Source of the DNA: Phytopseudomonas punonensis
GTDB lineage: Bacteria > Pseudomonadota > Gammaproteobacteria > Pseudomonadales > Pseudomonadaceae
DNA: 64,000 bases
Reading direction: 5' to 3'
NCBI RefSeq assembly: GCF_900142655.1
Contig: NZ_FRBQ01000003.1
Span: forward strand, 436,060 to 500,059
Numbering within the stretch: position 1 is the stretch's first letter; every line of letters begins with the position of its first letter. A program made the position numbers and the translations under genes. Below, piece by piece: positions 56,180 to 64,000 of this stretch. The notes under the pieces are model-generated. The model ran no database searches, had not been told where the DNA came from, and saw nothing but the letters and a program-made list of their open reading frames with translations.

Positions 56180-56905
56180 CTAAGCGAAATGCTGGTGTGC
56201 GATGCGCCAGGGCGTGTCGATGACCAGACGTTCGGCCTCTCTCTCGCCCAGGATCCGGGCGGCTTGCAGGAGACCTTCTTGTAATAGGGGAGGGCGGTGA
56301 TCCAGGTTGTGGGCATCAGTCGCCATAATGCTGACCACACGATTGCTCAGCAGTTCGTGAGCCAGGTGCATTGCGCGTTCGCCAAATCGACCAGCGGCAG
56401 AGGCAGCGGTCACTTGCAGCAGGCAACCTTGCTCGATAAATGGCTTGAGTTTGCTCGGATTGTTCATCAGCGCCTTGTTGCGCTCGGGGTGCGCAATGAT
56501 CGGCACAATGCCCTTGTCCAGCAGCCATTGGGTCAGGCGTTCGGCGCCAAATGGCATCTCCCCGTGGGGAAATTCCAGCAGCAGCACCTTCTTGCCTTCC
56601 CACTGGCCGAGAAACGGAATGCTGCCATCCAGTACGCGGGGCATCAGCTCGCCAGAGAAACGTACCTCGGCAGCGGCGCCGACCTTCAGGTCGATGCCTG
56701 CGTCCTGCAGGGCAGCATTAAAGCGGCTGCAGGCCTCGCCGATGCTGTCGCTGTCGTTCTCGTAGCGGCCGATGTGAATATGTGGTGTGCAGACCACATG
56801 GCTGATGCCGTTGGCGACTGACATACGGGCCATGTCCAGCGCGGTCGGCAGGTCTGCCGGGCCGTCGTCGATGCCCGGCAGCAGGTGGCAATGCAGATCG
56901 ATCAT
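56180..56905 (-). CDS. CpsB/CapC-type PHP protein-tyrosine phosphatase
   Basis: A 241-residue metal-dependent phosphatase of the PHP fold. The metal-binding parts are MIDLHCHLLPGIDDGP at the N-terminus, TPHIHIG, AHPERNKAL and ATDAHNL. In other bacteria CpsB removes phosphate from the tyrosine-rich tail of the BY-kinase, controlling polymer length. The kinase gene lies 46 bases upstream. The Enterobacteria use a different, low-molecular-weight type (Wzb); a PHP phosphatase paired with a Wzc-like kinase is found in Pseudomonas and Gram-positives. Confidence 0.93.
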   Translation of the reverse strand: MIDLHCHLLPGIDDGPADLPTALDMARMSVANGISHVVCTPHIHIGRYENDSDSIGEACSRFNAALQDAGIDLKVGAAAEVRFSGELMPRVLDGSIPFLGQWEGKKVLLLEFPHGEMPFGAERLTQWLLDKGIVPIIAHPERNKALMNNPSKLKPFIEQGCLLQVTAASAAGRFGERAMHLAHELLSNRVVSIMATDAHNLDHRPPLLQEGLLQAARILGEREAERLVIDTPWRIAHQHFA

Positions 56906-56951
56906 CAGACACCTCCTGCTGTCGTGCGCTGGTTATCTGTCATGGCGGCAA

Positions 56952-59183
56952 TCAGGCCTTGCGGTCGCTGTAGCCATAGTGATCGTAGTAGCCGCTGTAT
57001 TCGCCGGAGCGAGCCGCTTTTTCCACGTCCACTTGGTTGAGCACCACACCCATTACCGAGGCACCGCTCTGCAGCAGATGACCAACGCCACGCTGGGCCA
57101 GTGGGATAGGTGTGCCGTCTGCCTTGACCACGTAAATCACCGAGTCTGCGAAGGTCGACAGCAGCACCGCATCGCTCACCGCCTGGCTGGGCGGCGAGTC
57201 GATGATGATGTGGTCGTAACGCTCCTTGATCATCTCCAGGAACTTAGCGAAGCGCGGCGAGGCAAGCAGCTCCAGCGGGTTCGGCGGTACTGCACCGGCC
57301 GGCAGCATGTCGAGGTTGGTGCCCATGTTGTGGATGCACTCTTCGACCTTGGCGCTGCCAGTGATCAGGTTGGCCAGGCCAGGTGTGCCGATCGGGAAAT
57401 CGAAGCTCTTGGCCAGGGTCGGGCGGCGCAGGTCGGCGTCGATCAGCAGCACGCGCTGCAGCTGGCTGAGGGCGAACGCCATGTTGGCCACCAGGGTGCT
57501 CTTGCCTTCGCCTGGCGACGAGGAAGTGACGACCAGTACTTTCTGCGAGCGCGTGGTGTCGGCCAGCATCAGGCTGGTACGAATGGTGCGGATCGACTCG
57601 CAGAAGCGTTGGTCCTCGCCATGCTCGAACAGGTGCGCGGCGGTGTACTTGGAGTTGTTGGCGATCAGCGGAACGATGCCCAGTACCGGCAGGTTCAGCT
57701 TGGTCTCGACATCGTCGGCGCTCTTGAAGGTGTTGTTCAGAATGTCGCGAACGATGGCCAGCGCAACAGCGAACACCAGAGCCAGACCAGCAGCCAGAAC
57801 GATCAGCAGTTTCTGGTTAGGCGCGGCCGGCTGCAGTGGGGCGACAGCCTGGTCGATGATGCGCGCGTTGCTCGAGTTGACGTCCTGAGTGGCTGCGGTT
57901 TCGCGCAGACGGGTCATGAAGGTCTCGTAAAGCGAACGGTTGCTTTCCACATCGCGGGTCAGCTCACGCACCTTGAACTCTTTGCGCGAGATGTCCTGAA
58001 TCTGCTCTTTGTTCTTGTCGAACGAAGCGTTCAGCGAGTTCTCGTTGGCCACGGCCAGCTGGTAGTTACGCTCGATGCTGGCCACTACCTGCTCGACCTG
58101 AGCACGCAGGCTTGCCGAAGCAGCGCTGAGGTCAGACTTGGCTGCGAGCATGGCCGGGTGACGGTCACCATAGCGACGCGACAGTTCTTCGACCTTGGCG
58201 CGAGCGCGGGCCTCTTCAGACTTGAACTGCTGGATCAGCGGGTTGCCAAGCACAGCCGGCACGCTGGCCAGGCGGCGCCAGTCGCCGCTGCCCATGGACT
58301 GCACCTGACGGTATTGGCTTTCTGCCTCGGCACGCTGGCGACGCGCGTCGATCATGCGATCGCCAGTCAGCGACAGTTCGTTGTTGCTGATGGTGGCAAC
58401 GCCGTTGACGTCCACCAGGCCTTCGGCTTCGCGGTAAGCCTGCAGGCGGTTTTCAGCTTCCTGCAGCGAGCTGCGCAGCTCGGTGAGGCGGGTGTTCATC
58501 CAGGTGGTGGCCTGCAGCGACATTTCCATCTGCGCGTCGAGCTGGCTGTCGATGTAGTTGCGGGCCAAGGAGTTGGCGATGGATGCAGCGGTCAGGCGAT
58601 CCGGCAGGTCGACGGAAATGTTGACCAGCTGGCTTTTGCCTTCGACCCAGATGGTGGTGCGATCCATCAGAATCTTGGTGACGATATCCATCAGCTCGCC
58701 TTCGCTCATCGGCTCGGACGGCTTTGGCTCATCTACAAGGCCGGTGTACGACAGGACACTCTGCACGCCATTGGTGATGGCGCTGAAGTTGATCAGCGGC
58801 TGCGGCTGCTGACGCGGGTCGAAGTCCGGATGCTCGGTGAGGTTCAGCTCACGCACCACCTTCTCGGCCACCACGCGGCTTCTGATCAGGCCGAGCTGGG
58901 TCTGCAGGTATTCGTTGACCGCACCGGTGGTGTCGGTGACCTGCTGGAAGGACACCAGTTGGGTGCCCTTGGTCTCGATCATCACCGAGGCGACAGCGCG
59001 GTAGATCGGCGTCATGCGGGACACGGCGACGGCGGTGATCAGGGTCACCACCACCACGAACAGGGCAATCGCCCACTTGCGCATCCACACGGCATTCCAG
59101 ATGCGCCGCAGGTCGATGTAATCGCTATCTGCTTCCGAGGGCGATGGCTGCCACTGTCGGATCGTTCGTGCAGGACTGTTCAT
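56952..59183 (-). CDS. Wzc-type polysaccharide co-polymerase / tyrosine autokinase
   Basis: A 743-residue inner-membrane protein that controls chain length and export by phosphorylation cycles. TM1 is at about 37-57. A Wzz/GNVR periplasmic domain with coiled coils follows (SRRYGDRHPAMLAAKSDL and similar), then TM2 near 455-480. The cytoplasmic BY-kinase has Walker A SSSPGEGKST (about 554-563), Walker A' VLLIDADL (578-585) and Walker B IIIDSPP (659-665). A tyrosine-rich tail, EYSGYYDHYGYSD (about 728-740), carries five Tyr. It is two bases downstream of the OPX gene and precedes the phosphatase. Confidence 0.95.
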   Translation of the reverse strand: MNSPARTIRQWQPSPSEADSDYIDLRRIWNAVWMRKWAIALFVVVVTLITAVAVSRMTPIYRAVASVMIETKGTQLVSFQQVTDTTGAVNEYLQTQLGLIRSRVVAEKVVRELNLTEHPDFDPRQQPQPLINFSAITNGVQSVLSYTGLVDEPKPSEPMSEGELMDIVTKILMDRTTIWVEGKSQLVNISVDLPDRLTAASIANSLARNYIDSQLDAQMEMSLQATTWMNTRLTELRSSLQEAENRLQAYREAEGLVDVNGVATISNNELSLTGDRMIDARRQRAEAESQYRQVQSMGSGDWRRLASVPAVLGNPLIQQFKSEEARARAKVEELSRRYGDRHPAMLAAKSDLSAASASLRAQVEQVVASIERNYQLAVANENSLNASFDKNKEQIQDISRKEFKVRELTRDVESNRSLYETFMTRLRETAATQDVNSSNARIIDQAVAPLQPAAPNQKLLIVLAAGLALVFAVALAIVRDILNNTFKSADDVETKLNLPVLGIVPLIANNSKYTAAHLFEHGEDQRFCESIRTIRTSLMLADTTRSQKVLVVTSSSPGEGKSTLVANMAFALSQLQRVLLIDADLRRPTLAKSFDFPIGTPGLANLITGSAKVEECIHNMGTNLDMLPAGAVPPNPLELLASPRFAKFLEMIKERYDHIIIDSPPSQAVSDAVLLSTFADSVIYVVKADGTPIPLAQRGVGHLLQSGASVMGVVLNQVDVEKAARSGEYSGYYDHYGYSDRKA

Positions 59184-59185
59184 AT

Positions 59186-59725
59186 TCAGAAGAACCCTTG
59201 ATCGATGGTGATGGTGTCACCCGGCTTGACGAGGGTGTCGAGCGTGGCTTTTTCCGAGGCGCGGGCTTCACCGGTGCCTCGGGCGATGGTGATGCGTTTG
59301 GTCGATGCCCGTTCGGTCAGACCGCCGGCCAGTGCGATGGCACGGTCCAGGGTCAGGCCGGGTTGATAGGGGTAGCCGCCTGGAGCTTTCACTTCGCCGC
59401 TGATGTAGAACTCGCGGTAGGTGGTGACAGCGACCGAGACGCGCGGGTCGACGAGGTAGCCGTCAGCCTTCAGGCGTTCGGTGAGGATTCGTTCGATGTC
59501 GGCTGCAGTTTTGTCGCTGGCCTCGATCGCCCCCAGGAACGGGTAGGAGAAAGTGCCCGCATCATTGAGGCGGATTTCCTCGAAAGACAGATCCGGCTCG
59601 CCGAAGACACTGATCTTGATCACGTCGCCAGAACTCAGCCGATACTGCGGGTTGGCCTGTGCGCCAGCTGCGAATGCGAGCATCAGCAGCAGCGAGAAGG
59701 CTTTGAACAGATGGTGGACTGACAT
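59186..59725 (-). CDS. Short polysaccharide export (OPX/Wza-like) protein
   Basis: A 179-residue secreted protein with signal peptide (AFSLLLMLAFAAGAQA) and no lipobox Cys. It has a polysaccharide-export domain (YRLSSGDVIKISVFGEPDL) and one SLBB domain (FYISGEVKAPGGYPYQPGLTL, key part SGEVKAPGGY). It ends soon after, DTITIDQGFF, so the C-terminal amphipathic helix that builds the outer-membrane pore in Wza is missing. Such short OPX proteins need a separate barrel; the upstream gene encodes one. The start at 59725 has AAGGAG seven bases before it; an ATG six bases earlier is too close. Confidence 0.92.
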   Translation of the reverse strand: MSVHHLFKAFSLLLMLAFAAGAQANPQYRLSSGDVIKISVFGEPDLSFEEIRLNDAGTFSYPFLGAIEASDKTAADIERILTERLKADGYLVDPRVSVAVTTYREFYISGEVKAPGGYPYQPGLTLDRAIALAGGLTERASTKRITIARGTGEARASEKATLDTLVKPGDTITIDQGFF

Positions 59726-59820
59726 CCGCATACTCCTTGTAGTTGCTAGTTCATCAGGCGCTGGAAAAGGGACGCCCGCCGCTCGCCTGCTAAGACAAAC
59801 GGGAAAAGGTTGATAGGGGT

Positions 59821-59841
59821 GGTGACGACTATGTCGTCACC
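59821..59841 (-). promoter_or_regulatory. Hairpin between barrel and OPX genes
   Basis: A 9-bp perfect stem, GGTGACGAC with GTCGTCACC, around a three-base loop, lies in the 135-base gap after the barrel stop. No T run follows on the minus strand, so it more likely stabilises or processes the transcript than ends it. Confidence 0.4.
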
Positions 59842-59860
59842 CTGCTGAGGAGCCCGGGTG

Positions 59861-61018
59861 TTAGAGGCTCAAGCTCAACGACAGCTGATAGATGTTCCGG
59901 TCGTAGGATTTTTCCCGCACGCTCGAATCGTTTTCGGTGTGGCGGTAACCCAGCGATACATCAGCCCAGCGCAGCGGGGAGTAGGTCAACTCCAGGCCAT
60001 AGCCGGTACGGTCATCCTTGCGTTCGGTTGCCTTGTAGTCGCGCTCGGAGTAGCGGTAGAACAGCTCCGAACTGATGAAGGCAGACCATTCGTGCTCCCA
60101 GCCAAGGCGTGTGGTGGTGTCCTGAACGGTACTCGCACCATCTTCGCCTTCGTCGAAGGAGCGACGCGTGTCGAGTTTGACGATGGAGTAGGTGCGCGGT
60201 TCCCACTTCAGACCAACTTCCCACATGGGGCTGGTGTAGTCCTCACGGCTGCTGCTGTCGAAATTCTTACGCTGGGCACCCAGGCGCACGGTACCGGAGG
60301 TCTTGGCGGTGGCATCCCAGGTGGCGCCGAACAGCACGGCGTCGTCGGTGCTGTCACGGTCGCTGTCACTGAGCACGTATTCGTTGACGGTGTGGCGCAG
60401 CTCGACCAGCGAGCGGGTGCTGCCACCCAGGCGGTGGTACCAGACGGTGTTCAGCATGGTGCTGTCGCGGTCTTGGTCTTCGTTCAGGTCACCGCTGTTG
60501 CGATAGCGGATGGACTCGTAGTTGACGCCGAAGTCGATCTGGTTGAGCCCGGTTAGCGTGCCGTAGGTGTACACGGCGCCGGCTACGCTGCGATCGTACT
60601 TATCGTTTTCGTCCCTGTCGGGGTCTCTCACGTCAGTGGTTTCCTCGACGCGGTGATAGCCCAGATTCCAGCGCAGGCGGTTGCGCGAGTTGAATTCCAT
60701 GATGCTGCGAAAACGCAGGTGCTGATCGGTATGGCTGGCCTTGTCGTCAGAATGGTAGTTCTGGTCGTCGATTTCGTATTCGAGCTGGTAGCCGGTGTTG
60801 CGGGTCTCGGCGCTGAGCAGGAATTTCGGATTGATGCTGGTCACCCAGGAGGAGCGGGCCTTGTTCAGGCCTCGGTAGTTGCTGTCGTAGCTTTCGCCGA
60901 CATTCAGGGTTGGCGTGAACTCGAACCCAGCCAGGTTGATATGTTGTGGGTCGATTGCCCAGCTGGCTGTAGACAGCGTACCTGCTAGTGAAGCCGTCAG
61001 TATCTTGGTGAGTTTCAT
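59861..61018 (-). CDS. Outer-membrane beta-barrel protein of the export machinery
   Basis: A 385-residue protein with a signal peptide (MKLTKILTASLAGTLSTASWA) followed by alternating beta strands rich in aromatic and charged residues, for example TGYQLEYEIDDQNYHSDD, NRLRWNLGYHRVEETTDV and GYGLELTYSPLRWADVSLGYRH (short parts of these show the pattern). This is the layout of the PF10082-type barrel found next to short OPX proteins. It would form the outer-membrane pore for the polymer. It is the first gene of the minus-strand arm. The last residue is Leu, not the usual Phe. Confidence 0.85.
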   Translation of the reverse strand: MKLTKILTASLAGTLSTASWAIDPQHINLAGFEFTPTLNVGESYDSNYRGLNKARSSWVTSINPKFLLSAETRNTGYQLEYEIDDQNYHSDDKASHTDQHLRFRSIMEFNSRNRLRWNLGYHRVEETTDVRDPDRDENDKYDRSVAGAVYTYGTLTGLNQIDFGVNYESIRYRNSGDLNEDQDRDSTMLNTVWYHRLGGSTRSLVELRHTVNEYVLSDSDRDSTDDAVLFGATWDATAKTSGTVRLGAQRKNFDSSSREDYTSPMWEVGLKWEPRTYSIVKLDTRRSFDEGEDGASTVQDTTTRLGWEHEWSAFISSELFYRYSERDYKATERKDDRTGYGLELTYSPLRWADVSLGYRHTENDSSVREKSYDRNIYQLSLSLSL

Positions 61019-61144
61019 GGTGCCAAATCCCTTCCCGGGGTCTATCGCTTGATGTGGAGAGCCGCTCGGCATTGCGATCAGAGGGTCTGGCATGGGGATG
61101 TCAGCTACCTATCACATTGACTTGCGGTCATTTTTCATGAGTCA

Positions 61145-61171
61145 TTGGTTGTCGGCTCTCGTAAGAAGTTC
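61145..61171 (-). promoter_or_regulatory. Candidate AlgU (sigma-22) promoter
   Basis: On the minus strand, GAACTT (61171-61166) is followed after 16 bases by ACCAA (61149-61145). The known AlgU consensus is GAACTT, 16-17 bases, then TCTGA or TCCAA. The predicted start, near 61138, is about 120 bases upstream of the barrel ATG. Confidence 0.45.
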
Positions 61172-61427
61172 CCCGTGGCCCCTGAAAGTGAGCGTTTGCA
61201 GCACGAGAAAAAAACTCTGAACTTTCCTGTGCATCTTGTTGGCTCGTGTGCGGCTGCGACGCTGCAAAGCGGTGCGGCGGATCCTGTAAGTCGAGGCGGA
61301 TTGACAGACTTTCCTCTTCCACTGATTGCCTTCTGATACACGGCCTCAAGCTGCCACCAACTCCAATAACACTGCGCTCGTCCCATGACAGGCACATTAA
61401 TGCAGGCTCTATTCATATAGGTGCAAC

Positions 61428-61441
61428 GCAATGTTCGTGCC
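61428..61441 (-). promoter_or_regulatory. Candidate sigma-54 promoter
   Basis: On the minus strand, GGCACGAACATTGC matches the -24/-12 consensus (GG, ten bases, GC; GGCACG then TTGC). The base before GG is C rather than T. The predicted transcript would start near 61417 and have a 400-base leader before the barrel gene. Confidence 0.45.
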
Positions 61442-62008
61442 GAGGCTTAATATAAATGTCGCTATCGGGTTTTTAGCAGTGGCTATAACTTTGTCACGGT
61501 AATTGAGCATGTATTTATTAAAACTGATCTATAAGCTGGCTTTTTGCACTTCATTAAGCGCCCTGCTTTTTTGAAGGACGCTTTTAAATGGTGAAGGGTG
61601 AACGTATTTATTTGTTTAGTCAGCGCCATTGCCCGATTCGATACCCTCCAAGCACGTTTCCATCGGTCCGCAGGCCCTGTTGCCCCATGCTTTATGGCTT
61701 CTGGCGGCTGCCGGAAGACATTGAGGTTAATGTGGAAGCCGAAGGCGCTAATTATTTCTGATGGGTGCCGATAGTGGCGCAGTAGTATCAGTTCGCTGAG
61801 TTGCTATCAGGGATGCTGAAGCGCCTTCTATATATAAAAGGGCAATTTAAGCGGGCTGTATCAATATTGAGTTAGATGATTCAAGGCATATCGACATCAT
61901 GGCGCTATGCTAGCTTTTCAGCATGGGTAACTGACGTCGCCAAGTTGTAGGCAGCGATGCGTAAGCCTTGCCTGGAAACCGACGCGCCTTCGCGGCGCGT
62001 CCTTCCTA

Positions 62009-62980
62009 TCATTGACCTGCCCGCACTTCCGGGTTGACCAGCGTGCAGTCGTCGCCGCAAAAAAATGCCCTGACGTTGGCGAAGGCATCGCCGAAATACA
62101 GCTCGTAGCCCTCGCGCTCGACATACCCCAGATGCGGCGTGCACAGCACACCAGGATGCTGCAGAAGCGGGTGATTGGTGTCGACCAGAGGCTCCTGCTC
62201 GAATACATCCAGCGCCGCGAAGCCAGGTCGGCCATTGTTCAAGGCCTCGAGCAACGCGCCCGGTGCGATCAGTTCGGCGCGGCTGGTGTTAACCAGCAAT
62301 GCGCGGGGTTTCATCCGCGCCAAGTCGGCAGCGGTCACCAGGTGCCGGGTGCTTGGTGCCAAGCGCAAGTGCAGGGTGACTACATCGGCTTCGGCGAAAA
62401 AAGCGTCGCGCGATGATGCGGCCTGATGACCGTCAGCGATGGCGGCCTGGCGTGATGCTTCGCTACCCCACACCAGCACGGGCATCTCGAAGGCCTGGGC
62501 ATAGCGCGCCAGGCGCTGGCCGATCTTGCCGTAGCCCCAGATGCCCAGGGTTTGGCCGGCCAGGCGCTGGCCGAGGTTGACCTGCCATTGGCCTTCGTAC
62601 ATCGCCTGCATGGCCGGTAACAGCTGGCGCCGCGCATTGATGATCAACGCCCACGTCAGTTCTGCCGGTGCAATCGGTGAGCCGCGGCCTTCCATTACCG
62701 CCACGCCATGGCGGGTGCAGGCTTCGACATCCAGGTGGTTGGAGACCTTGCCGGTCTGGCTGATCAGCTTGAGGTTGGGCAGGCGGCTCAGCAGCGCTTC
62801 ATCTATACGGGTGCGCTCGCGGGTCAGCACCAAGGCGTCTGCGTCGGCAAAACGCTCGGCGAGCAGTTGCACGTCGTCCACGGCATCGTGGTAGAGGCTG
62901 ACCTGGTGGCCGTTCAGGGTGGCGTAGCAGTCGAGCGTGCGAATGACGTTCTGGTAATCATCGGGAATGACGATATGCAT
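62009..62980 (-). CDS. D-2-hydroxyacid dehydrogenase family protein
   Basis: A 323-residue NAD(P)-dependent enzyme. The nucleotide-binding motif is LGIWGYGKIGQRLA. The catalytic set is Arg in LVNTSRAELI, Glu in DVFEQEPL and His in CTPHLGY. The subfamily includes enzymes acting on glyoxylate, hydroxypyruvate and phosphoglycerate, and the exact substrate is not known. The TctA-type transporter gene upstream on the same strand may supply a carboxylate substrate, but a terminator lies between the two genes. Confidence 0.9.
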   Translation of the reverse strand: MHIVIPDDYQNVIRTLDCYATLNGHQVSLYHDAVDDVQLLAERFADADALVLTRERTRIDEALLSRLPNLKLISQTGKVSNHLDVEACTRHGVAVMEGRGSPIAPAELTWALIINARRQLLPAMQAMYEGQWQVNLGQRLAGQTLGIWGYGKIGQRLARYAQAFEMPVLVWGSEASRQAAIADGHQAASSRDAFFAEADVVTLHLRLAPSTRHLVTAADLARMKPRALLVNTSRAELIAPGALLEALNNGRPGFAALDVFEQEPLVDTNHPLLQHPGVLCTPHLGYVEREGYELYFGDAFANVRAFFCGDDCTLVNPEVRAGQ

Positions 62981-62989
62981 GGCGGCTCC

Positions 62990-63020
62990 AAAAACGGTTC
63001 AGGCTCCCGCGGGAGCCTGA
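62990..63020 (-). terminator. Intrinsic terminator after the tctA-type gene
   Basis: A 22-base perfect palindrome (62999-63020, TCAGGCTCCCG and its complement) is followed on the minus strand by ACCG and five T. It lies 13 bases after the stop codon. Confidence 0.85.
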
Positions 63021-63032
63021 TTCGGTGAAGTA

Positions 63033-64000
63033 TCAGCTGGCACTCGGTGCCGCTGCCTTGCGGCGAGCGCGCCAGATACGCCAGAAGGGCAAGGCTATCA
63101 TCAATGCCACCAGCGCCCATACCGCCAGGGTGATCGAGCTGCTCCACAGGATGCTCAGGTCGCCGTTGGAGATCGACAGGGCGCGGCGCAGATTTTGCTC
63201 CATCAATCCGCCGAGGATGAAGCCCAGCAGGATCGCCGACAGCGGGAAGTCCATCTTGCGCAAAATGTAGCCAAATACACCGATGCCGATCATCAGAAAC
63301 AGGTCGAAGGTGGTGGCGTGGACCGCGTACACCCCGATCGAAGTGATGATGGCGATGGCCGGCACCAGTGCCCAGTACGGCACGGCGAGAATCTTGGTGA
63401 AAACCTTGATCATCGGCACGTTGATGATGATCAGCATGACGTTGGCCACGAACAGCGAGGCGATCAGGCCCCAGACGATGTCCGGCTGGTGCTGGAACAG
63501 CAACGGTCCCGGGGTGATGTTGTACAACGTCAGCGCGCCGAGCATCACCGCGGTGGTGCCCGAGCCGGGAACGCCCAAGGTCAGCATCGGCACCATGGAG
63601 CCGCAGGCCGCGGCGCTGTTGGCGGTTTCCGGAGCTGCCAGGCCGCGTAGGTCGCCGTTACCGAACTTGTTGTCCTTCACGGCCAGACGCTTCTCGGCCA
63701 TATAGGAGACAGCGCTGGCCAGGGTCGCGCCGGCGCCAGGCAGAACGCCCATGACGAAACCCGTGGCGCCGCTGCGCAGGTTGGTAGCCAGAACCGACAA
63801 GCCTTCCTTGACGTTGAACAGCATGCGGCCGCTGGTATCTAGAGCCTTCTGGCCGTGGTGGGTGCGTTCGAGCAAAACGAGAATTTCACTGACCGAGAAC
63901 AGGCCGAGTACCAGCACCACGAACTGGATGCCGTCGGCCAGGCCGAGGCTGCCGAAGGTGAAACGGTACACGCCACTGTTGGAGTCGACGCCCACGCAAG
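63033..64000 (-). CDS. Tripartite tricarboxylate transporter permease TctA family (5' partial)
   Basis: The C-terminal 322 or so residues of the large permease of a TTT-family transporter, which imports citrate or other carboxylates with a periplasmic TctC protein and the small TctB. The family is about 500 residues long; the start lies beyond the right edge. Typical parts are TGFVMGVLPGAGATLASAVSY, APETANSAAACGSMVPMLTLGVPGSGTTAVM (key part GVPGSGTTAV) and LLGFILGGLMEQNLRRAL. Ten or so hydrophobic helices are visible. The substrate cannot be deduced. Confidence 0.93.
   Translation of the reverse strand, partial: CVGVDSNSGVYRFTFGSLGLADGIQFVVLVLGLFSVSEILVLLERTHHGQKALDTSGRMLFNVKEGLSVLATNLRSGATGFVMGVLPGAGATLASAVSYMAEKRLAVKDNKFGNGDLRGLAAPETANSAAACGSMVPMLTLGVPGSGTTAVMLGALTLYNITPGPLLFQHQPDIVWGLIASLFVANVMLIIINVPMIKVFTKILAVPYWALVPAIAIITSIGVYAVHATTFDLFLMIGIGVFGYILRKMDFPLSAILLGFILGGLMEQNLRRALSISNGDLSILWSSSITLAVWALVALMIALPFWRIWRARRKAAAPSAS

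Larger units (their letters stand above)
61019..62008. other. Long untranslated region upstream of the polysaccharide operon
   Basis: This 990-base stretch holds no supported gene. It contains many AT-rich patches, mainly 61440-61640 and 61820-61910. Two promoter-like sites on the minus strand are listed separately. A short GC-rich inverted repeat GACGCGCC/GGCGCGTC lies at 61981-62001, after the hydroxyacid dehydrogenase stop, and may be its terminator. The size suggests space for several regulators. Confidence 0.6.

Noticed and set aside
56787..59201. An 804-codon open frame antisense to the Wzc-type gene, and similar long antisense frames opposite other genes (for example 1313-2503, 3067-4221 and 5200-6873).
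   Set aside because: In high-GC DNA the opposite strand of a real gene often lacks stops. These frames have no ribosome sites or recognisable domains, and the sense strand encodes clear protein families.
61102..61109. GGTAGCTG on the minus strand upstream of the polysaccharide operon, as in part of a JUMPstart element.
   Set aside because: Only eight bases match and the ops core GGCGGTAGCGTG is missing, so RfaH-type control is not supported.
1..64000. CRISPR arrays, tRNA or rRNA genes, integrases, transposases and phage genes.
   Set aside because: None was recognised. The only mobile-like sequences are the non-coding palindromic elements and one REP.

Overview
The window is a stretch of Pseudomonas chromosome. 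FabV enoyl reductase, an acetylpolyamine amidohydrolase next to a polyamine-binding protein, a bacterial FAN1 nuclease, dCache chemoreceptors and a Pseudomonas-type REP sequence all fit that genus. The species was not determined. No rRNA, tRNA, CRISPR array, transposase or prophage was found. Both ends cut genes: fabV on the left and a tctA-type permease on the right.

Layout. (1) 1-7.1 kb: end of fabV, a Gfo/Idh/MocA oxidoreductase, a DUF1090 protein, and two tandem chemoreceptors of equal length with nearly identical signalling halves. (2) 7.3-11.1 kb: a four-gene Mn/Fe-type ABC importer (sitABCD order) preceded by a Fur-family-like inverted repeat. (3) 11.2-14.6 kb: a polyamine module (binding protein, acetylpolyamine amidohydrolase, AraC regulator). 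(4) 14.8-24.6 kb: ordinary single genes (Sel1-repeat protein, uppP, two MFS transporters, a HIT protein, a DMT exporter with divergent AraC regulator, a lipoprotein, a flavin monooxygenase, a solute-binding protein). (5) 24.7-27.2 kb: ahpC and ahpF, the peroxide-detoxifying pair, with an OxyR-like promoter region. (6) 27.2-33.6 kb: two uncharacterised proteins, an M14 carboxypeptidase, and an overlapping pair made of FAN1 and an XPD-like helicase fused to a nuclease-like domain. (7) 33.7-38.7 kb: a signalling cluster of PAS histidine kinase, KaiC-like double ATPase, stand-alone receiver and hybrid kinase. (8) 39.2-61.0 kb: a large Wzx/Wzy-type exopolysaccharide locus. (9) 62.0-64.0 kb: a D-2-hydroxyacid dehydrogenase and the tctA-type permease.

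The polysaccharide locus has two converging arms. The long minus-strand arm runs from an outer-membrane barrel through a short OPX export protein, a Wzc-type tyrosine autokinase, a CpsB-type phosphatase, a newly noticed 55-codon coupled reading frame, a WcaJ-type initiating transferase, UDP-glucose dehydrogenase, glycosyltransferases, Gmd, Fcl, Gmm, Wzy and ManC. The short plus-strand arm holds a nitroreductase-like protein, the Wzx flippase and a pyruvyl transferase. Together they can supply glucose-1-P priming, UDP-GlcA, GDP-mannose and GDP-L-fucose and add pyruvate, a composition resembling colanic acid. The arms meet at a 524-bp nested palindrome, and a roughly 1-kb leader precedes the long arm.

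The most unusual items are the KaiC-like signalling cluster without KaiA or KaiB, the split OPX/barrel exporter with its small coupled ORF, the FAN1-helicase pair, and a family of three palindromic dispersed elements, two of which begin exactly at stop codons.
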